A stretch of 64,000 nt of DNA from an uncultured Colwellia sp. (lineage in GTDB: Bacteria; Pseudomonadota; Gammaproteobacteria; Enterobacterales; Alteromonadaceae). This document shows positions 55,141 through 64,000 of the stretch, piece after piece (the stretch's first letter is position 1; every line of letters begins with the position of its first letter). The notes under the pieces were generated by a model. That model saw only the letters and a list, made by a program, of their open reading frames with translations. It was not told where the DNA came from and made no database searches. A program made the position numbers and the translations under genes. Where the stretch lies: assembly GCA_913061475.1 (NCBI GenBank), contig CAJXUN010000006.1, positions 62,001 through 126,000 on the forward strand. The letters run 5' to 3'.

Positions 55141-56067
55141 TTAGACCTGAAATAGTGCCTCAATAGACAAATCTTGTTGACTCAAAATATCACGTAGACG
55201 CTTTAATGCTTCAACTTGGATTTGACGAACACGCTCTCGCGTTAAGCCGATTTCAACACCAACATCCTCTAGTGTTGCCGCTTCATAGCCGAGCAAACCA
55301 AAACGTCTTGCTAGCACTTCACGTTGCTTAGAATTTAACTCATTCAACCAATCAACAATACTATGCTTAATATCATGAGTTTGTAGTTTAGTTTCAGGGC
55401 CGCCAGATTTTTCATCAGGAATAACATCTAATAAAACTTTTTCACCTTCGCCACCAAATGGTGAGTCAACTGAGGCGATACGTTCATTCAACCGTAACAT
55501 TTTACTGACATCTTCTACCGGTACATCAAGTTCAAAAGCAATGTCTTCAGCGGTAGGTTCGTGATCAAGTTTTTGCACTAACTCACGAGCGGTACGTAAA
55601 TAAATATTAAGTTCTTTGACAACATGAATAGGTAATCGAATAGTGCGGGTTTGATTCATAATGGCACGTTCGATTGTTTGTCGAATCCACCAGGTCGCGT
55701 AGGTAGAAAATCTAAAACCGCGCTCAGGATCAAACTTTTCAACGGCGCGAATAAGGCCTAAATTACCTTCTTCGATGAGATCAAGTAGTGGTAAACCACG
55801 GTTATTGTAACGACGAGCAATTTTTACAACTAAACGAAGATTACTTTCTATCATTCGTTTACGAGAAGGTTCATCACCTTTTAATGCTAGGCGAGAATAG
55901 TAGACTTCTTCTTCGGCAGTTAATAGCGGAGAAAAACCAATTTCACTTAAATATATTTGTGTTGCATCTAAACTCGAAGGGCCCTCATCCGGCATTTCAG
56001 CCTTCATAATTTGTGGTTTTTCTTTTACTGCAACATCAGAACACTCTATTTGTTTTTTTATGCCCAT
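55141..56067 (-). CDS. rpoS: Stationary-phase sigma factor RpoS
   Basis: 308 residues. Region 1.2 ('[24 protein letters not shown]'), region 2 ('[59 protein letters not shown]'), region 3, and region 4 with the HTH '[29 protein letters not shown]'. The length and the gene order with nlpD upstream identify RpoS rather than RpoD or RpoH. It directs general stress and stationary-phase transcription. Its main promoter usually lies inside nlpD. Confidence 0.96.
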   Translation of the reverse strand: MGIKKQIECSDVAVKEKPQIMKAEMPDEGPSSLDATQIYLSEIGFSPLLTAEEEVYYSRLALKGDEPSRKRMIESNLRLVVKIARRYNNRGLPLLDLIEEGNLGLIRAVEKFDPERGFRFSTYATWWIRQTIERAIMNQTRTIRLPIHVVKELNIYLRTARELVQKLDHEPTAEDIAFELDVPVEDVSKMLRLNERIASVDSPFGGEGEKVLLDVIPDEKSGGPETKLQTHDIKHSIVDWLNELNSKQREVLARRFGLLGYEAATLEDVGVEIGLTRERVRQIQVEALKRLRDILSQQDLSIEALFQV

Positions 56068-56151
56068 GTTATATCTCCCGCTATTAGCAATAGCTAAATA
56101 TACTGACTAAATATTCACGTTGGCTCCAATTTATTTTCTATAAATTTTTTA

Positions 56152-57003
56152 TTATTGTTTCGGCAAATACTTCATAGGATTAACTGATTTTCCGCGAAAG
56201 CGAACTTCAAAATGAAGCATGACTCTTTCAGCGTCTGTATCACCCATTCTGGCTATCACTTGACCGGCTTTTACAACTTGCTGTTCTTTAACTAGAATGC
56301 GATCGTTATGGGCATAAGCACTTAGGTAGTCTTCGTTGTGTTTAACTATGACTAACTGGCCGTATCCTTGTAACGCATCACCGGCATAAACTACCTTGCC
56401 GTCTGCAGTTGCTTTCACCGAATCACCGCGTCGCCCCGCAATGTCGATTCCTTTATTCCCTTGTTTTGCCGTGGAAAATTTATGAATAACCTTTCCTTTA
56501 GCAGGCCAGCGCCATTTTCTTATTTTTTGTGAAAAAGCAGTGCCTTGTGACTGAACTTTCTTGCTTACTTTTTGCTCAGCTACATTTCCACCATACTCCT
56601 GCTTTTTCTTCTGCGCAATAGGTTTTTTTATAACTTTTTGTTTTGATGAGTTAAAGCTTTTACTCTTACTCTTATTCTTACTTGGCTGGCTTGAATTTTT
56701 CGTTAAAAATAATTTTTGTTGCGGATAAATGTTGTAAGGTGCTTTAATATTATTAAGCGCAGCTAAGGTACGAATATCGATATCTGCGCGCCATGCAATT
56801 GAATATAAAGTTTCACCTTTTTTGACTATATATTCACTTCCAGTAACACTGTTTTTGATTCGTTGGCTAAGCGGGAGTGAGCCCTGAACATCAACTACGG
56901 GGGCTGGTTTACTGCGACTAGAACAGCCGTTAAGTGCTAATAGCATTATTAGCACTAACAGATTGCTGTTATTAATTAAGCTACCTTGCAAGCATTTTGT
57001 CAT
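56152..57003 (-). CDS. nlpD: NlpD-type murein hydrolase activator
   Basis: 283 residues. Lipobox 'LNGC' (Cys27) predicts a lipoprotein. A LysM domain (about 57-100, 'YIVKKGETLYSIAWRADIDIRTLAALNNI') is followed by a Lys/Ser-rich linker and a C-terminal M23/LytM domain. The HxxxD zinc motif is replaced by 'NKGID', so the domain is degenerate like other NlpD proteins, which activate AmiC instead of cutting peptidoglycan themselves. It precedes rpoS by 84 bp. Confidence 0.93.
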   Translation of the reverse strand: MTKCLQGSLINNSNLLVLIMLLALNGCSSRSKPAPVVDVQGSLPLSQRIKNSVTGSEYIVKKGETLYSIAWRADIDIRTLAALNNIKAPYNIYPQQKLFLTKNSSQPSKNKSKSKSFNSSKQKVIKKPIAQKKKQEYGGNVAEQKVSKKVQSQGTAFSQKIRKWRWPAKGKVIHKFSTAKQGNKGIDIAGRRGDSVKATADGKVVYAGDALQGYGQLVIVKHNEDYLSAYAHNDRILVKEQQVVKAGQVIARMGDTDAERVMLHFEVRFRGKSVNPMKYLPKQ

Positions 57004-57020
57004 AACCCGCGATTCATCCT

Positions 57021-57599
57021 TTATCGTGTGGCAATATAAGCAATGACAATGGCGCTAACAACAAGCCAACCTAAGACATCTACCCATTGTCTTATTTTTT
57101 GTTCCATCGGAGCTCCGCCCCAACGAATAACGCCAGCGACTAAGAAAAATCGCATACCGCGACCAATCGCTGATGCCAGTAAAAATGGCAGAAAAGCCAT
57201 GTGTAAAAACCCAGCACTGACGGTGAATAATTTATAAGGAATAGGAGAGAAACCAGCAATAAATACCACCCACACACCCCACTCACTAAACCAAAGCATG
57301 GCTTTATCAAATCGAGCTTGGTAACCAAATTCGGTGATCAAGGGTTGGATCCATGGTTCAAACATCATATAACCTAAACCATAACCAACGATCCCCCCTA
57401 GCACAGAGGCAACTGTGGTCAATGTGGCAAATTTCCAAGCTTTTTCGCGCTGTGCCAACACCATAGGAGCAAGCAGCACATCAGGTGGAATCGGAAAAAA
57501 AACTGACTCAGCAAAGGTCAATACCGCTAAAATTCTAGGGGCAAACTTATGCTCAGCCCATTTAAGTGTCCATTCATATAATGCAGAAAATATTTTCAC
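57021..57599 (-). CDS. YqaA-like DedA-family membrane protein
   Basis: 192 residues, four to five TM helices. 'FAESVFFPIPPDVLLAPMVLAQREKAW' and 'FSPIPYKLFTVSAGFLHMAFLPFLLASAIGRGMRFFLVAGVI' are the paired SNARE-associated/DedA motifs, the second holding the conserved Arg residues. The family works in membrane lipid or proton-motive-force homeostasis. It lies between pcm and nlpD with 3-bp and 17-bp gaps, so it is part of the same transcript. Confidence 0.9.
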   Translation of the reverse strand: MKIFSALYEWTLKWAEHKFAPRILAVLTFAESVFFPIPPDVLLAPMVLAQREKAWKFATLTTVASVLGGIVGYGLGYMMFEPWIQPLITEFGYQARFDKAMLWFSEWGVWVVFIAGFSPIPYKLFTVSAGFLHMAFLPFLLASAIGRGMRFFLVAGVIRWGGAPMEQKIRQWVDVLGWLVVSAIVIAYIATR

Positions 57600-57602
57600 A
57601 AA

Positions 57603-58280
57603 TTATCCTAATGCGCCAGGTACAAGAGGAACAAATCGAACAGCTTCAATTTGTTGCTCTTTAAATTCATCACCATGGCGAGTAATTAACTTCAAAATTT
57701 GGCTTTGCTCGCCAACGGGAATAATCAAGCGACCACCATCGGCCAGTTGCTCTAATAACGCAGCGGGCACTTCTGTTGGTGCTGCAGTAACGATAATAGC
57801 TTGAAACGGCGCTTTACTTTGCCATCCCTGCCAGCCATCACCATGCTTCATGGCAACATTGTGCAAATCCATGCTACGTAATCGTCGTTTTGCTTGCCAT
57901 TGTAACGACTTAATACGCTCAACAGAAAACACTTTAGAGCTTAGTTGCGCTAAAATAGAGGTTTGATAGCCAGAACCGGTACCTATTTCTAAAATACTGT
58001 CGGGTACACCATCAATCAGTAAGAGCTCTGACATTTTAGCGACAATATAAGGTTGCGATATAGTTTGCCCCTGCCCTATAGGCAACGCTGTATTGTCATA
58101 AGCTTTGTGCGCTAAAATTTCTGGGACAAAAATATGTCGAGGCGAGCGTGCAATAGCCTGTAATACTTGTTGATTTTTAATACCTTCAACCAGTAATTTT
58201 TGTGCCAGTAACTCACCACTTCGACTCGACTTTCCGCCGATACTGTTGCCTACTCTGGCATTGATATTACGTTGATTCAT
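57603..58280 (-). CDS. pcm: Protein-L-isoaspartate O-methyltransferase
   Basis: 225 residues. '[23 protein letters not shown]' is the PCMT signature, '[18 protein letters not shown]' is the AdoMet motif I, and '[32 protein letters not shown]' is the post-motif. It methylates L-isoaspartyl residues in aged proteins as a first repair step. Its start overlaps the surE stop by 4 bp (ATGA). The usual surE-pcm pairing is intact. Confidence 0.96.
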   Translation of the reverse strand: MNQRNINARVGNSIGGKSSRSGELLAQKLLVEGIKNQQVLQAIARSPRHIFVPEILAHKAYDNTALPIGQGQTISQPYIVAKMSELLLIDGVPDSILEIGTGSGYQTSILAQLSSKVFSVERIKSLQWQAKRRLRSMDLHNVAMKHGDGWQGWQSKAPFQAIIVTAAPTEVPAALLEQLADGGRLIIPVGEQSQILKLITRHGDEFKEQQIEAVRFVPLVPGALG

Positions 58281-59029
58281 AGTGAAAGTTCATTAATCCA
58301 TTCTGTCATTTGTGCCATGCTTTTATAAGCAGTCATATCTATAGTTAACGGGGTAATTGATGCATAACCATTAGCAACAGCATGAAAATCGGTACCAACG
58401 CCCGCATCAAGTTCTTGCCCAAGAGGTCCGTACCAATAAATATCACGTTGCCATGGGTCTTTCATCTTTTTCATGGTTTCCGCTTTATGGCGGTGTCCTA
58501 AGCGAGTGACCTGAATTCCTTTTAATTCATTTAGAGGCAAATCAGGTACATTGATATTAATTATTTGATCGCTTGGTAACGGGTGTAGTTGTAAACGCTC
58601 TATAAACTTTGCCGTAACAACCGCTGCCGTTTGAAGGTTCTTTGGACTCTTAGACACCAAGGATACCGCTATCGCAGGCATCCCCAGATGTCGGCCTTCT
58701 GTTGCCGCTGCTACTGTACCAGAATATATAGTGTCATCGCCTAAATTAGCACCGTGATTAATACCAGCAACAACCAAATCCAGTTGTCCTTGCATTAATT
58801 GGGTTGCCCCTAAATGTACAGAATCAGTCGGCGTGCCATTGACGGAAATAAAGCCATTTTCTAAGGTTTGCGCCCGTAACGGGTTTAACAATGTTAAAGA
58901 GTGACTTGCGCCACTGCAGTTTCTATCAGGGGCAACGACAGTCACGTCGAATACTTTTGACAGTTCGTCAAAAAGTACCTTAATGCCTTCAGCATTAACG
59001 CCATCATCATTACTCAGCAATATTCTCAT
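58277..59029 (-). CDS. surE: 5'/3'-nucleotidase SurE
   Basis: 250 residues. '[16 protein letters not shown]' with the Asp-Asp metal pair (8-9), '[13 protein letters not shown]' (Ser/Asn ligands) and '[27 protein letters not shown]' are the conserved SurE blocks. It removes phosphate from nucleoside 5'- and 3'-monophosphates and short polyphosphate. It overlaps both neighbours by 4 bp and is translationally coupled to the IspF-TruD gene upstream. Confidence 0.97.
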   Translation of the reverse strand: MRILLSNDDGVNAEGIKVLFDELSKVFDVTVVAPDRNCSGASHSLTLLNPLRAQTLENGFISVNGTPTDSVHLGATQLMQGQLDLVVAGINHGANLGDDTIYSGTVAAATEGRHLGMPAIAVSLVSKSPKNLQTAAVVTAKFIERLQLHPLPSDQIININVPDLPLNELKGIQVTRLGHRHKAETMKKMKDPWQRDIYWYGPLGQELDAGVGTDFHAVANGYASITPLTIDMTAYKSMAQMTEWINELSL

Positions 59030-60681
59030 AACTGACCTTTTGTCACTGAATCCGTATCAGATTGTCGATTTGCAGACACATCAACACGTTCAGTCAGATC
59101 AGTATAATGAATTAATTCTCGCATAATGGTCGTCGCATAAGCGCCAGGCGGTAGAAAAAAAGATAAGGTCACTACGTCATTATCAACATCAATTTTTGGC
59201 TCTTTCATTACCAACCGTGTGCGGCGGCGCTCTTGTTTTAGGCCAAAACGTGGTAAGCCTAAACAAAATTCAGGTTGTTGCTCTGCAACACTCTGTTCAA
59301 AAGCTAACGCTTGCGCAGTGGTCATTAATTCCCCTGCGCCCCACATAGGTGCGGTAATATCTACATCGTGACTTAAATGCCTATCCGTTAAACTTTGGTC
59401 AATGGTTTCGGCTAAAAATACTGACTGTGTGCCAGCTAACATTAGAACATCGCCATCAATTAAATTATCAAAATTTTCTTGCTCAATACGTTGACTGATC
59501 ATTTGATTAAAGATTAATGAACGCGCTGCTGATAAATACATGCCACGTTTTTTCTTATCGTTAACTTTACCACCAGCAAATAAACTCAAGGCTTTATCTA
59601 TATTACCGCCATTAATACCAAAGCGTTGCTCACCAAAATAATTGGGTACGCCGTGGTTACTTATCACATGCCAGCGTCGAACTAACTCGTCAAGCTCAGA
59701 AACGTCACGCAAGGTAATTTCAAACCGATTACCTTCTAAGCCACCAATACGCAGTTTTTTGTTGTGGCGTTTAGAAGATAATACTTCAACACCGTCAATA
59801 GCTAAGTCACTTAAGTCATAACTTTGCTTACCTGGCAGGTGCACACCAAACCACTGTTCAGTCACCGCAAAGCGGTCTTTTAAACCGGCATAAGAAACCA
59901 GTGACTCTTTAACCGAAAAATATTGCGCTAATTGTTTAGCAACAAATGCCGTGTTAGCACCTGTTTTACGGATATGAATAAACAGATGTTCACCTTCACC
60001 ACAAGGCAAAAATGGCAGTTTTTCAAACACTTTAAAATCAGATTTTTCACTACGCAATAAACCGCTCGAAGCCGGTTTTCCGTATAAATAAGCGAATGCA
60101 GGTAATGCACTTGTTACGGGCTCTTTAACTTGCGCTATCATTTTTTCAATGGCGATGGCAGGTTTTACTGAGATTTTTTTATCAGTATCATCACTGACAA
60201 TTGCGTCATCAGATTTCATCAACAAAACCACTGCGTGCACTGAAACCCCTTCTTTACGACCAACATAACCGAGCTTTTCTGTGGTGGTGGCTTTGACATT
60301 GACCTGTTCTATATCGGCCTGTAGATCTTCGGCTAAACAGCTTCGCATTGCCATAAGGTGTGGCGCTATTTTTGGTGCTTGCGCGCAAATAGTAATATCA
60401 GCATTACCTAAGCTATAACCTTTTTCTTTCATTAAACCAACGACATGACGTAATAGTATACGGCTAGAAATATTCTCATATTGCCCGTCAGTATCGGGAA
60501 AGTGATTACCAATATCAGCTAAACATAAGGCTCCTAATATGGCATCACATAATGCGTGAATCGCAACATCGCCATCAGAGTGTGCAATAAAGCCAAAATC
60601 ATAAGGAATAGCAATACCCGCTAAAAACAGTGGCCCTTCGCCACCAAACTTATGTACATCAAAACCGTGACCTATTCTCAT
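59026..60681 (-). CDS. ispF/truD: IspF-TruD fusion: MEcPP synthase joined to tRNA pseudouridine(13) synthase
   Basis: One uninterrupted 551-residue frame. Residues 1-157 are a complete IspF (Asp8, His10, His42 zinc ligands; '[14 protein letters not shown]' with Glu135), which makes 2-C-methyl-D-erythritol 2,4-cyclodiphosphate in the MEP isoprenoid pathway. After a linker of about 35 residues, TruD starts at '[12 protein letters not shown]' (199) with catalytic Asp269 ('[12 protein letters not shown]') and '[17 protein letters not shown]'. These are normally two adjacent genes. An internal Met181 could allow separate TruD initiation but has no ribosome site. It follows ispD by 7 bp. Confidence 0.93.
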   Translation of the reverse strand: MRIGHGFDVHKFGGEGPLFLAGIAIPYDFGFIAHSDGDVAIHALCDAILGALCLADIGNHFPDTDGQYENISSRILLRHVVGLMKEKGYSLGNADITICAQAPKIAPHLMAMRSCLAEDLQADIEQVNVKATTTEKLGYVGRKEGVSVHAVVLLMKSDDAIVSDDTDKKISVKPAIAIEKMIAQVKEPVTSALPAFAYLYGKPASSGLLRSEKSDFKVFEKLPFLPCGEGEHLFIHIRKTGANTAFVAKQLAQYFSVKESLVSYAGLKDRFAVTEQWFGVHLPGKQSYDLSDLAIDGVEVLSSKRHNKKLRIGGLEGNRFEITLRDVSELDELVRRWHVISNHGVPNYFGEQRFGINGGNIDKALSLFAGGKVNDKKKRGMYLSAARSLIFNQMISQRIEQENFDNLIDGDVLMLAGTQSVFLAETIDQSLTDRHLSHDVDITAPMWGAGELMTTAQALAFEQSVAEQQPEFCLGLPRFGLKQERRRTRLVMKEPKIDVDNDVVTLSFFLPPGAYATTIMRELIHYTDLTERVDVSANRQSDTDSVTKGQL

Positions 60682-60688
60682 AATGCCT

Positions 60689-61399
60689 CTAATTGGAATT
60701 CTTTTTTTGTTGTTGCAAAATAAATTCAGCTAATTGTAAATCTTCAGGCTGAGTAATTTTTATATTGTCACTGCTACCACTGACCAAACCACTATCGTAG
60801 CCAAACGCCTCCATTGCCGATGATTCATCGGTTATGGTTATGCCATTTGTTAACGCTGTGCTAATTGCCGTGGTTAATTCAGCTGTTTTGTACATTTGCG
60901 GTGTCAGTGCATGCCACATAAGGCTGCGATCTAAGGTTTTATCGACTACGCCTGTTGGTGTTGCTTGTTTCATTGTATCGCGCACGGGGCTCGCTAAAAT
61001 ACCACCATGATTATTTTTAAGGCAATAACTGATCAATTGATTTAAATCTTGGTGCTGCACACATGGTCTAGCGGCATCATGTACCAATACCCATTGTTCT
61101 TGGACAACCTTTGCGCTTTGTAAACCGGCTAACACTGAATCAACTCGTTCTTTACCACCAATAACGCAAGTAACATTCTTATTGTTCGCCAATGAACTTG
61201 TCGGAAAATATTCATCGTTTTCACCTAAGGCAATAACAACATGGCCAATAGCTTCGTGGCTTAATAGTCGTTGAACGGTGTGTTCTAAAATGGTTTTATT
61301 TTCGATGGTGAGATATTGTTTAGGGCAAGCGGAGAGCATACGTTTACCAACACCTGCAGCGGGCACTACTACAGTAAATGGCCCAAGTGAATTGCTCAT
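60689..61399 (-). CDS. ispD: 2-C-methyl-D-erythritol 4-phosphate cytidylyltransferase IspD
   Basis: 236 residues. '[23 protein letters not shown]' is the nucleotide-binding opening, '[11 protein letters not shown]' carries the metal-binding Asp, and '[10 protein letters not shown]' and '[12 protein letters not shown]' follow. It transfers CMP to MEP, two steps before IspF in the same pathway. Its ATG overlaps the ftsB stop by 1 bp (TAATG). Confidence 0.96.
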   Translation of the reverse strand: MSNSLGPFTVVVPAAGVGKRMLSACPKQYLTIENKTILEHTVQRLLSHEAIGHVVIALGENDEYFPTSSLANNKNVTCVIGGKERVDSVLAGLQSAKVVQEQWVLVHDAARPCVQHQDLNQLISYCLKNNHGGILASPVRDTMKQATPTGVVDKTLDRSLMWHALTPQMYKTAELTTAISTALTNGITITDESSAMEAFGYDSGLVSGSSDNIKITQPEDLQLAEFILQQQKKNSN

Positions 61400-61704
61400 T
61401 ATCGCAATCGTTCCTTTTTTTCGGCTTCATCATCATTAGGGATAACACGAAAAAATGTTTCGCCCTGTTTGATCATACCTAATTCATGACGAGCGCGTTC
61501 TTCTATGGCTTCAGTGCCTGATTTTAAATCATCGGTATCTGCGTAGAGTAATTTATTACGCTGCTTGAGCTTGTTGTTGTTAGCCAGTTGTCGGGTAACT
61601 TCCTCTTCTAATGCGAGATAATCAGGCACACTGTTTTTACCAAACCAAAGTCGGTATTGTAAAAGTACGAAAAAAAGTAGTAAAACTGCCGTGATCAGCC
61701 GCAT
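61399..61704 (-). CDS. ftsB: Cell division protein FtsB
   Basis: 101 residues. One N-terminal TM helix (about 4-20), then a periplasmic coiled coil (about 28-65, 'ALEEEVTRQLANNNKLKQRNKLL') and the conserved 'DLKSGTEAIEERARHELGMIKQGETFFRV' segment. FtsB forms the FtsQLB complex that activates septal wall synthesis. It is the first gene of the ispD cluster; the usual enolase gene is not upstream. Confidence 0.93.
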   Translation of the reverse strand: MRLITAVLLLFFVLLQYRLWFGKNSVPDYLALEEEVTRQLANNNKLKQRNKLLYADTDDLKSGTEAIEERARHELGMIKQGETFFRVIPNDDEAEKKERLR

Positions 61705-61795
61705 AAAGTATCTAAAATTGATAACAAAAAAATAAGTTTAATACGCTATTATAAATGTGTACCGCTCGCTGTAAACACCCAACAAGATTTAAAAG

Positions 61796-62446
61796 TCAAT
61801 TGTGCTTAACATTTGCTCTTGGTTGTTTGAAATTACGCCAATTAATTGTGCAAGACAGCAACAATTCTCGAAGTGATGGCATTGATGGCTGCATTTTTTG
61901 ATTATTTTGCCAACAATGTCCTGCACACGCTGCCGTCATTACTTTTTTAGTGGGTTTGAGTAGGCTAGCGTTGTTAGCATTTGCCTGATTACCCGAGCCA
62001 CATTCAGTTAAGTTGAACCAGCCGTAAACGTTAGTGCGAAAGCGTTTCTGTCCTATATCAACTCTATCAATACAATCAAGAACAATTCGGCTATCTAAAG
62101 CAATAGGAACAACTAAGCCATGAATGAGTTGTTGGCTTTTATACCAAGCAATAACATTTTCATTATAAGCTGACAATTGGCTGATAGAGGGAGCACTATT
62201 GGCTTGCTTCGCTGACCAACTAGCATTTTGCACATCAAGGTCGAGTGGCGTTTGTGCATTTAACAAAGCAAATGCCGTTCGTTTAACATAATGAGGTAGG
62301 CTTTTTATTCGTCCCTGTAAGCCGATTATATCAACATATTCATCACGAGCTAAGCTCATTAACTCTCGCTCATAAAGGGCATTACAGAGCTCCGCAAAGT
62401 CAGATGACTGCTGCTCAGATTGCCATAATAATGATTGAGTCACCAT
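61796..62446 (-). CDS. Hypothetical protein
   Basis: 216 residues, soluble, no signal peptide or TM segment. No family is recognised. It has a pair of Cys near 167-172 ('AACAGHC') and two patches worth noting, 'HGLVVPIALDSRIVLDCIDR' and 'VYGWFNLTECG'. It ends 92 bp upstream of ftsB on the same strand and has its own promoter region, shared divergently with the methyltransferase gene. Confidence 0.6.
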   Translation of the reverse strand: MVTQSLLWQSEQQSSDFAELCNALYERELMSLARDEYVDIIGLQGRIKSLPHYVKRTAFALLNAQTPLDLDVQNASWSAKQANSAPSISQLSAYNENVIAWYKSQQLIHGLVVPIALDSRIVLDCIDRVDIGQKRFRTNVYGWFNLTECGSGNQANANNASLLKPTKKVMTAACAGHCWQNNQKMQPSMPSLRELLLSCTINWRNFKQPRANVKHN

Positions 62447-62629
62447 GAATTTAACAACTGCCTTAACTTACGTGCTGATAATGTGCCGATAATTTAAGCA
62501 TACTTGATTGTTGTGTAAAGATAAAATAGCTAAACAACATTTTAACGCCTGAAATTTTATTAACGTTCAGCAATACTAGCTCACACGCAATAAATCGTTG
62601 CCTTTCAATAACATTGAATTACACTGAAA

Positions 62630-63445
62630 GTGTCATCAATCAGCCAAATATTGAATACTATGCTCAGTGCTACACAACTGCTTCACTTAGAGGGTGAGAG
62701 CATTTTTCAGCAAACTCTCGATACGCAAGTATTACGAGTATTTGAAAATGCTCAATATCGTTGGTTCACGTTAGGCGGGAACGCTGTACAAGCTATTATG
62801 GCAAAAGCTCAACCACAAACAACGTTATTAGCTATCCCACAAGCACTGATGATATTTCTTTTGTGGCAACCTAAAACTAGCCGTATTTTAAATTTAGGTT
62901 TAGGCGCAGGTGGTTTGGAGCGCGCCTTACATCATTATCATACTTTTGATATAACGGCGATTGAGCAACAAGCTGAAATTATAACCATGGCAAAAAACTA
63001 CTTTAATTTACCTGCACGTGTTGCAGCAATTAACGACAATGCGGAATCATTTTTGGCGCACACAAAAAACACATTTGATATTATTCTTTCTGATATTTAC
63101 CAACAAGAACAGTCACCAAGCACGTTATTTGAGCAAGCATTTTATGTCAATATCGCAAAAAAGTTAACGCCAACAGGCTGCGCTTTAGTCAGCATTAATA
63201 TCAACGATCAACAGCTAACCAGCTTATTAACCATACTCCGTAGTTTGCATTTACATGTTTCATTAATTGATTTTAATGATTATAAAAATATCATTGTTGT
63301 TATCAGCAAATTGCCATTACCTGATAAAATACAGCTAATAAGATTAAATCAGCAGCACATTAAATCGCTAAACATTGATTTTTCATCGGCTATAGAGCAC
63401 ATGCACACGCTACCTGAAGTAAAGCCATTTATTGATCAGCAATAA
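62630..63445 (+). CDS. Spermidine synthase-like AdoMet-binding protein
   Basis: 271 residues from a GTG; ATG 62660 (residue 11) is a possible later start. The AdoMet motif I is 'ILNLGLGAGGLERAL' (about 87-101), the acidic turn 'ITAIEQQAEIITMAKNYF' follows and 'FDIILSDIYQQEQSP' is motif II, the order seen in spermidine synthase-like proteins. Residues for a polyamine pocket are not obvious, so it may methylate something else or lack polyamine activity. It precedes upp by about 95 bp. Confidence 0.72.
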   Translation: MSSISQILNTMLSATQLLHLEGESIFQQTLDTQVLRVFENAQYRWFTLGGNAVQAIMAKAQPQTTLLAIPQALMIFLLWQPKTSRILNLGLGAGGLERALHHYHTFDITAIEQQAEIITMAKNYFNLPARVAAINDNAESFLAHTKNTFDIILSDIYQQEQSPSTLFEQAFYVNIAKKLTPTGCALVSININDQQLTSLLTILRSLHLHVSLIDFNDYKNIIVVISKLPLPDKIQLIRLNQQHIKSLNIDFSSAIEHMHTLPEVKPFIDQQ

Positions 63446-63539
63446 GTCTAAATTGTTTTTTCATCGCAATTAAGTACTTAAGTCAATAGATCACATATAA
63501 TACAAAAAATAGTTTTTTCATCGAGTTTTGGAGTAAATG

Positions 63540-64000
63540 ATGAGCGTAATTGAAGTAAAGCATCCCCTAATTAAACACAAACTTGGCTTAATGCGTGAAG
63601 TTGATATAAGTACCAAGCGTTTTCGCGAACTTGCCTCTGAAGTTGGCTGCCTATTAACCTATGAAGCGACAAAAAATCTTGAAGTAGAAACCACCACGAT
63701 TAATAGCTGGAATGGTGAAATTCAAGTAGAACAAATTAAAGGTAAAAAAGTTACTGTGGTACCTATTTTACGTGCAGGTTTGGGTATGATGGATGGCGTA
63801 TTAGAACTCATTCCTAGTGCGCGTATCTCAGTTGTTGGCATGTATCGTAACGAAGAAACTCTTGAACCAGTATTTTACTTTGAAAAATTAGCCGGGCAAA
63901 TTGAAGAGCGCTTAGCCTTAGTGATTGACCCTATGCTTGCCACTGGTGGCTCTATGGTAGCAACCATCGACTTACTAAAAGAACGTGGCTCGACAAATAT
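63540..64000 (+). CDS. upp: Uracil phosphoribosyltransferase, C-terminus cut by window edge
   Basis: The first 153 codons are visible from ATG 63540, 6 nt after GGAG; a second ATG 3 bp earlier is less well placed. '[20 protein letters not shown]', '[20 protein letters not shown]' and the PRPP-binding loop '[12 protein letters not shown]' are the UPRT hallmarks. It converts uracil and PRPP to UMP in pyrimidine salvage. The remaining ~55 residues, including the uracil pocket, lie outside. Confidence 0.96.
   Translation, partial: MSVIEVKHPLIKHKLGLMREVDISTKRFRELASEVGCLLTYEATKNLEVETTTINSWNGEIQVEQIKGKKVTVVPILRAGLGMMDGVLELIPSARISVVGMYRNEETLEPVFYFEKLAGQIEERLALVIDPMLATGGSMVATIDLLKERGSTN

Overview
The window is a compact, AT-rich chromosome segment from a marine gammaproteobacterium. 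Gene content and order fit the Alteromonadales, most likely Colwelliaceae (Colwellia/Thalassotalea-like). Supporting points are the ftsB-ispD-ispF/truD-surE-pcm-yqaA-nlpD-rpoS block convergent with mutS, mfd followed by csiV, a class GN sortase with its VIT/vWA partner, UbiTUV, and Na+/solute-symporter sensor kinases. The assignment comes from gene families and synteny only. No tRNA, rRNA, CRISPR array, prophage or intact insertion sequence was recognised.

Layout. 0-5 kb: truncated symporter-type histidine kinase (minus), MFS transporter plus HSL-family esterase (plus), 3-hydroxybutyrate dehydrogenase (minus). 5-9.6 kb: two small membrane/secreted ORFs, a repeat-rich gap, a SIMPL protein, an MscS channel, a DGC zinc-binding protein behind a canonical FNR-type promoter, and a serine hydrolase. 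9.7-12.5 kb: sortase target and sortase. 12.5-19.5 kb: maoP/hdfR, a GhrA-like reductase, a RIO kinase, a YeiH transporter, an FKBP lipoprotein, a structured gene-free gap and yehS. 19.7-30.4 kb: mfd, csiV, small conserved proteins, rsuA, and the ubiU/ubiV and ubiT genes for O2-independent ubiquinone synthesis.

30.5-41.2 kb (all minus) is one metabolic cluster: DcaP-like porin, a branched-chain-type ABC importer (two ATPases, two permeases, binding protein), a long-chain-type acyl-CoA synthetase, a PaaK-like CoA ligase and a PaaI-type thioesterase. Together these look like a system for bringing in and CoA-activating a carboxylic acid. Divergent from it is a full-length symporter/PAS/histidine-kinase/receiver protein (CrbS-like), and a NarL-type response regulator (CrbR-like) lies at 48.7-49.4 kb. 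An 18-bp sequence is perfectly shared between the porin/kinase divergent promoter region and the region upstream of the regulator.

The kinase and regulator genes converge on an accessory island (45.0-48.7 kb) that looks like integron gene cassettes without an integrase: two convincing attC-like sites, one or more decayed ones, and typical cassette cargo (unknown proteins, DUF1272, YdeI-like, GNAT). A 273-bp MITE-like element with 25-bp perfect terminal inverted repeats sits between the regulator and its putative upstream motif.

49.8-64 kb: XdhC-like protein, recA (LexA box, terminator), mutS, and the rpoS/nlpD/pcm/surE/ispF-truD/ispD/ftsB block, in which IspF and TruD are one continuous polypeptide. 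The window ends in a spermidine-synthase-like methyltransferase and a truncated upp.
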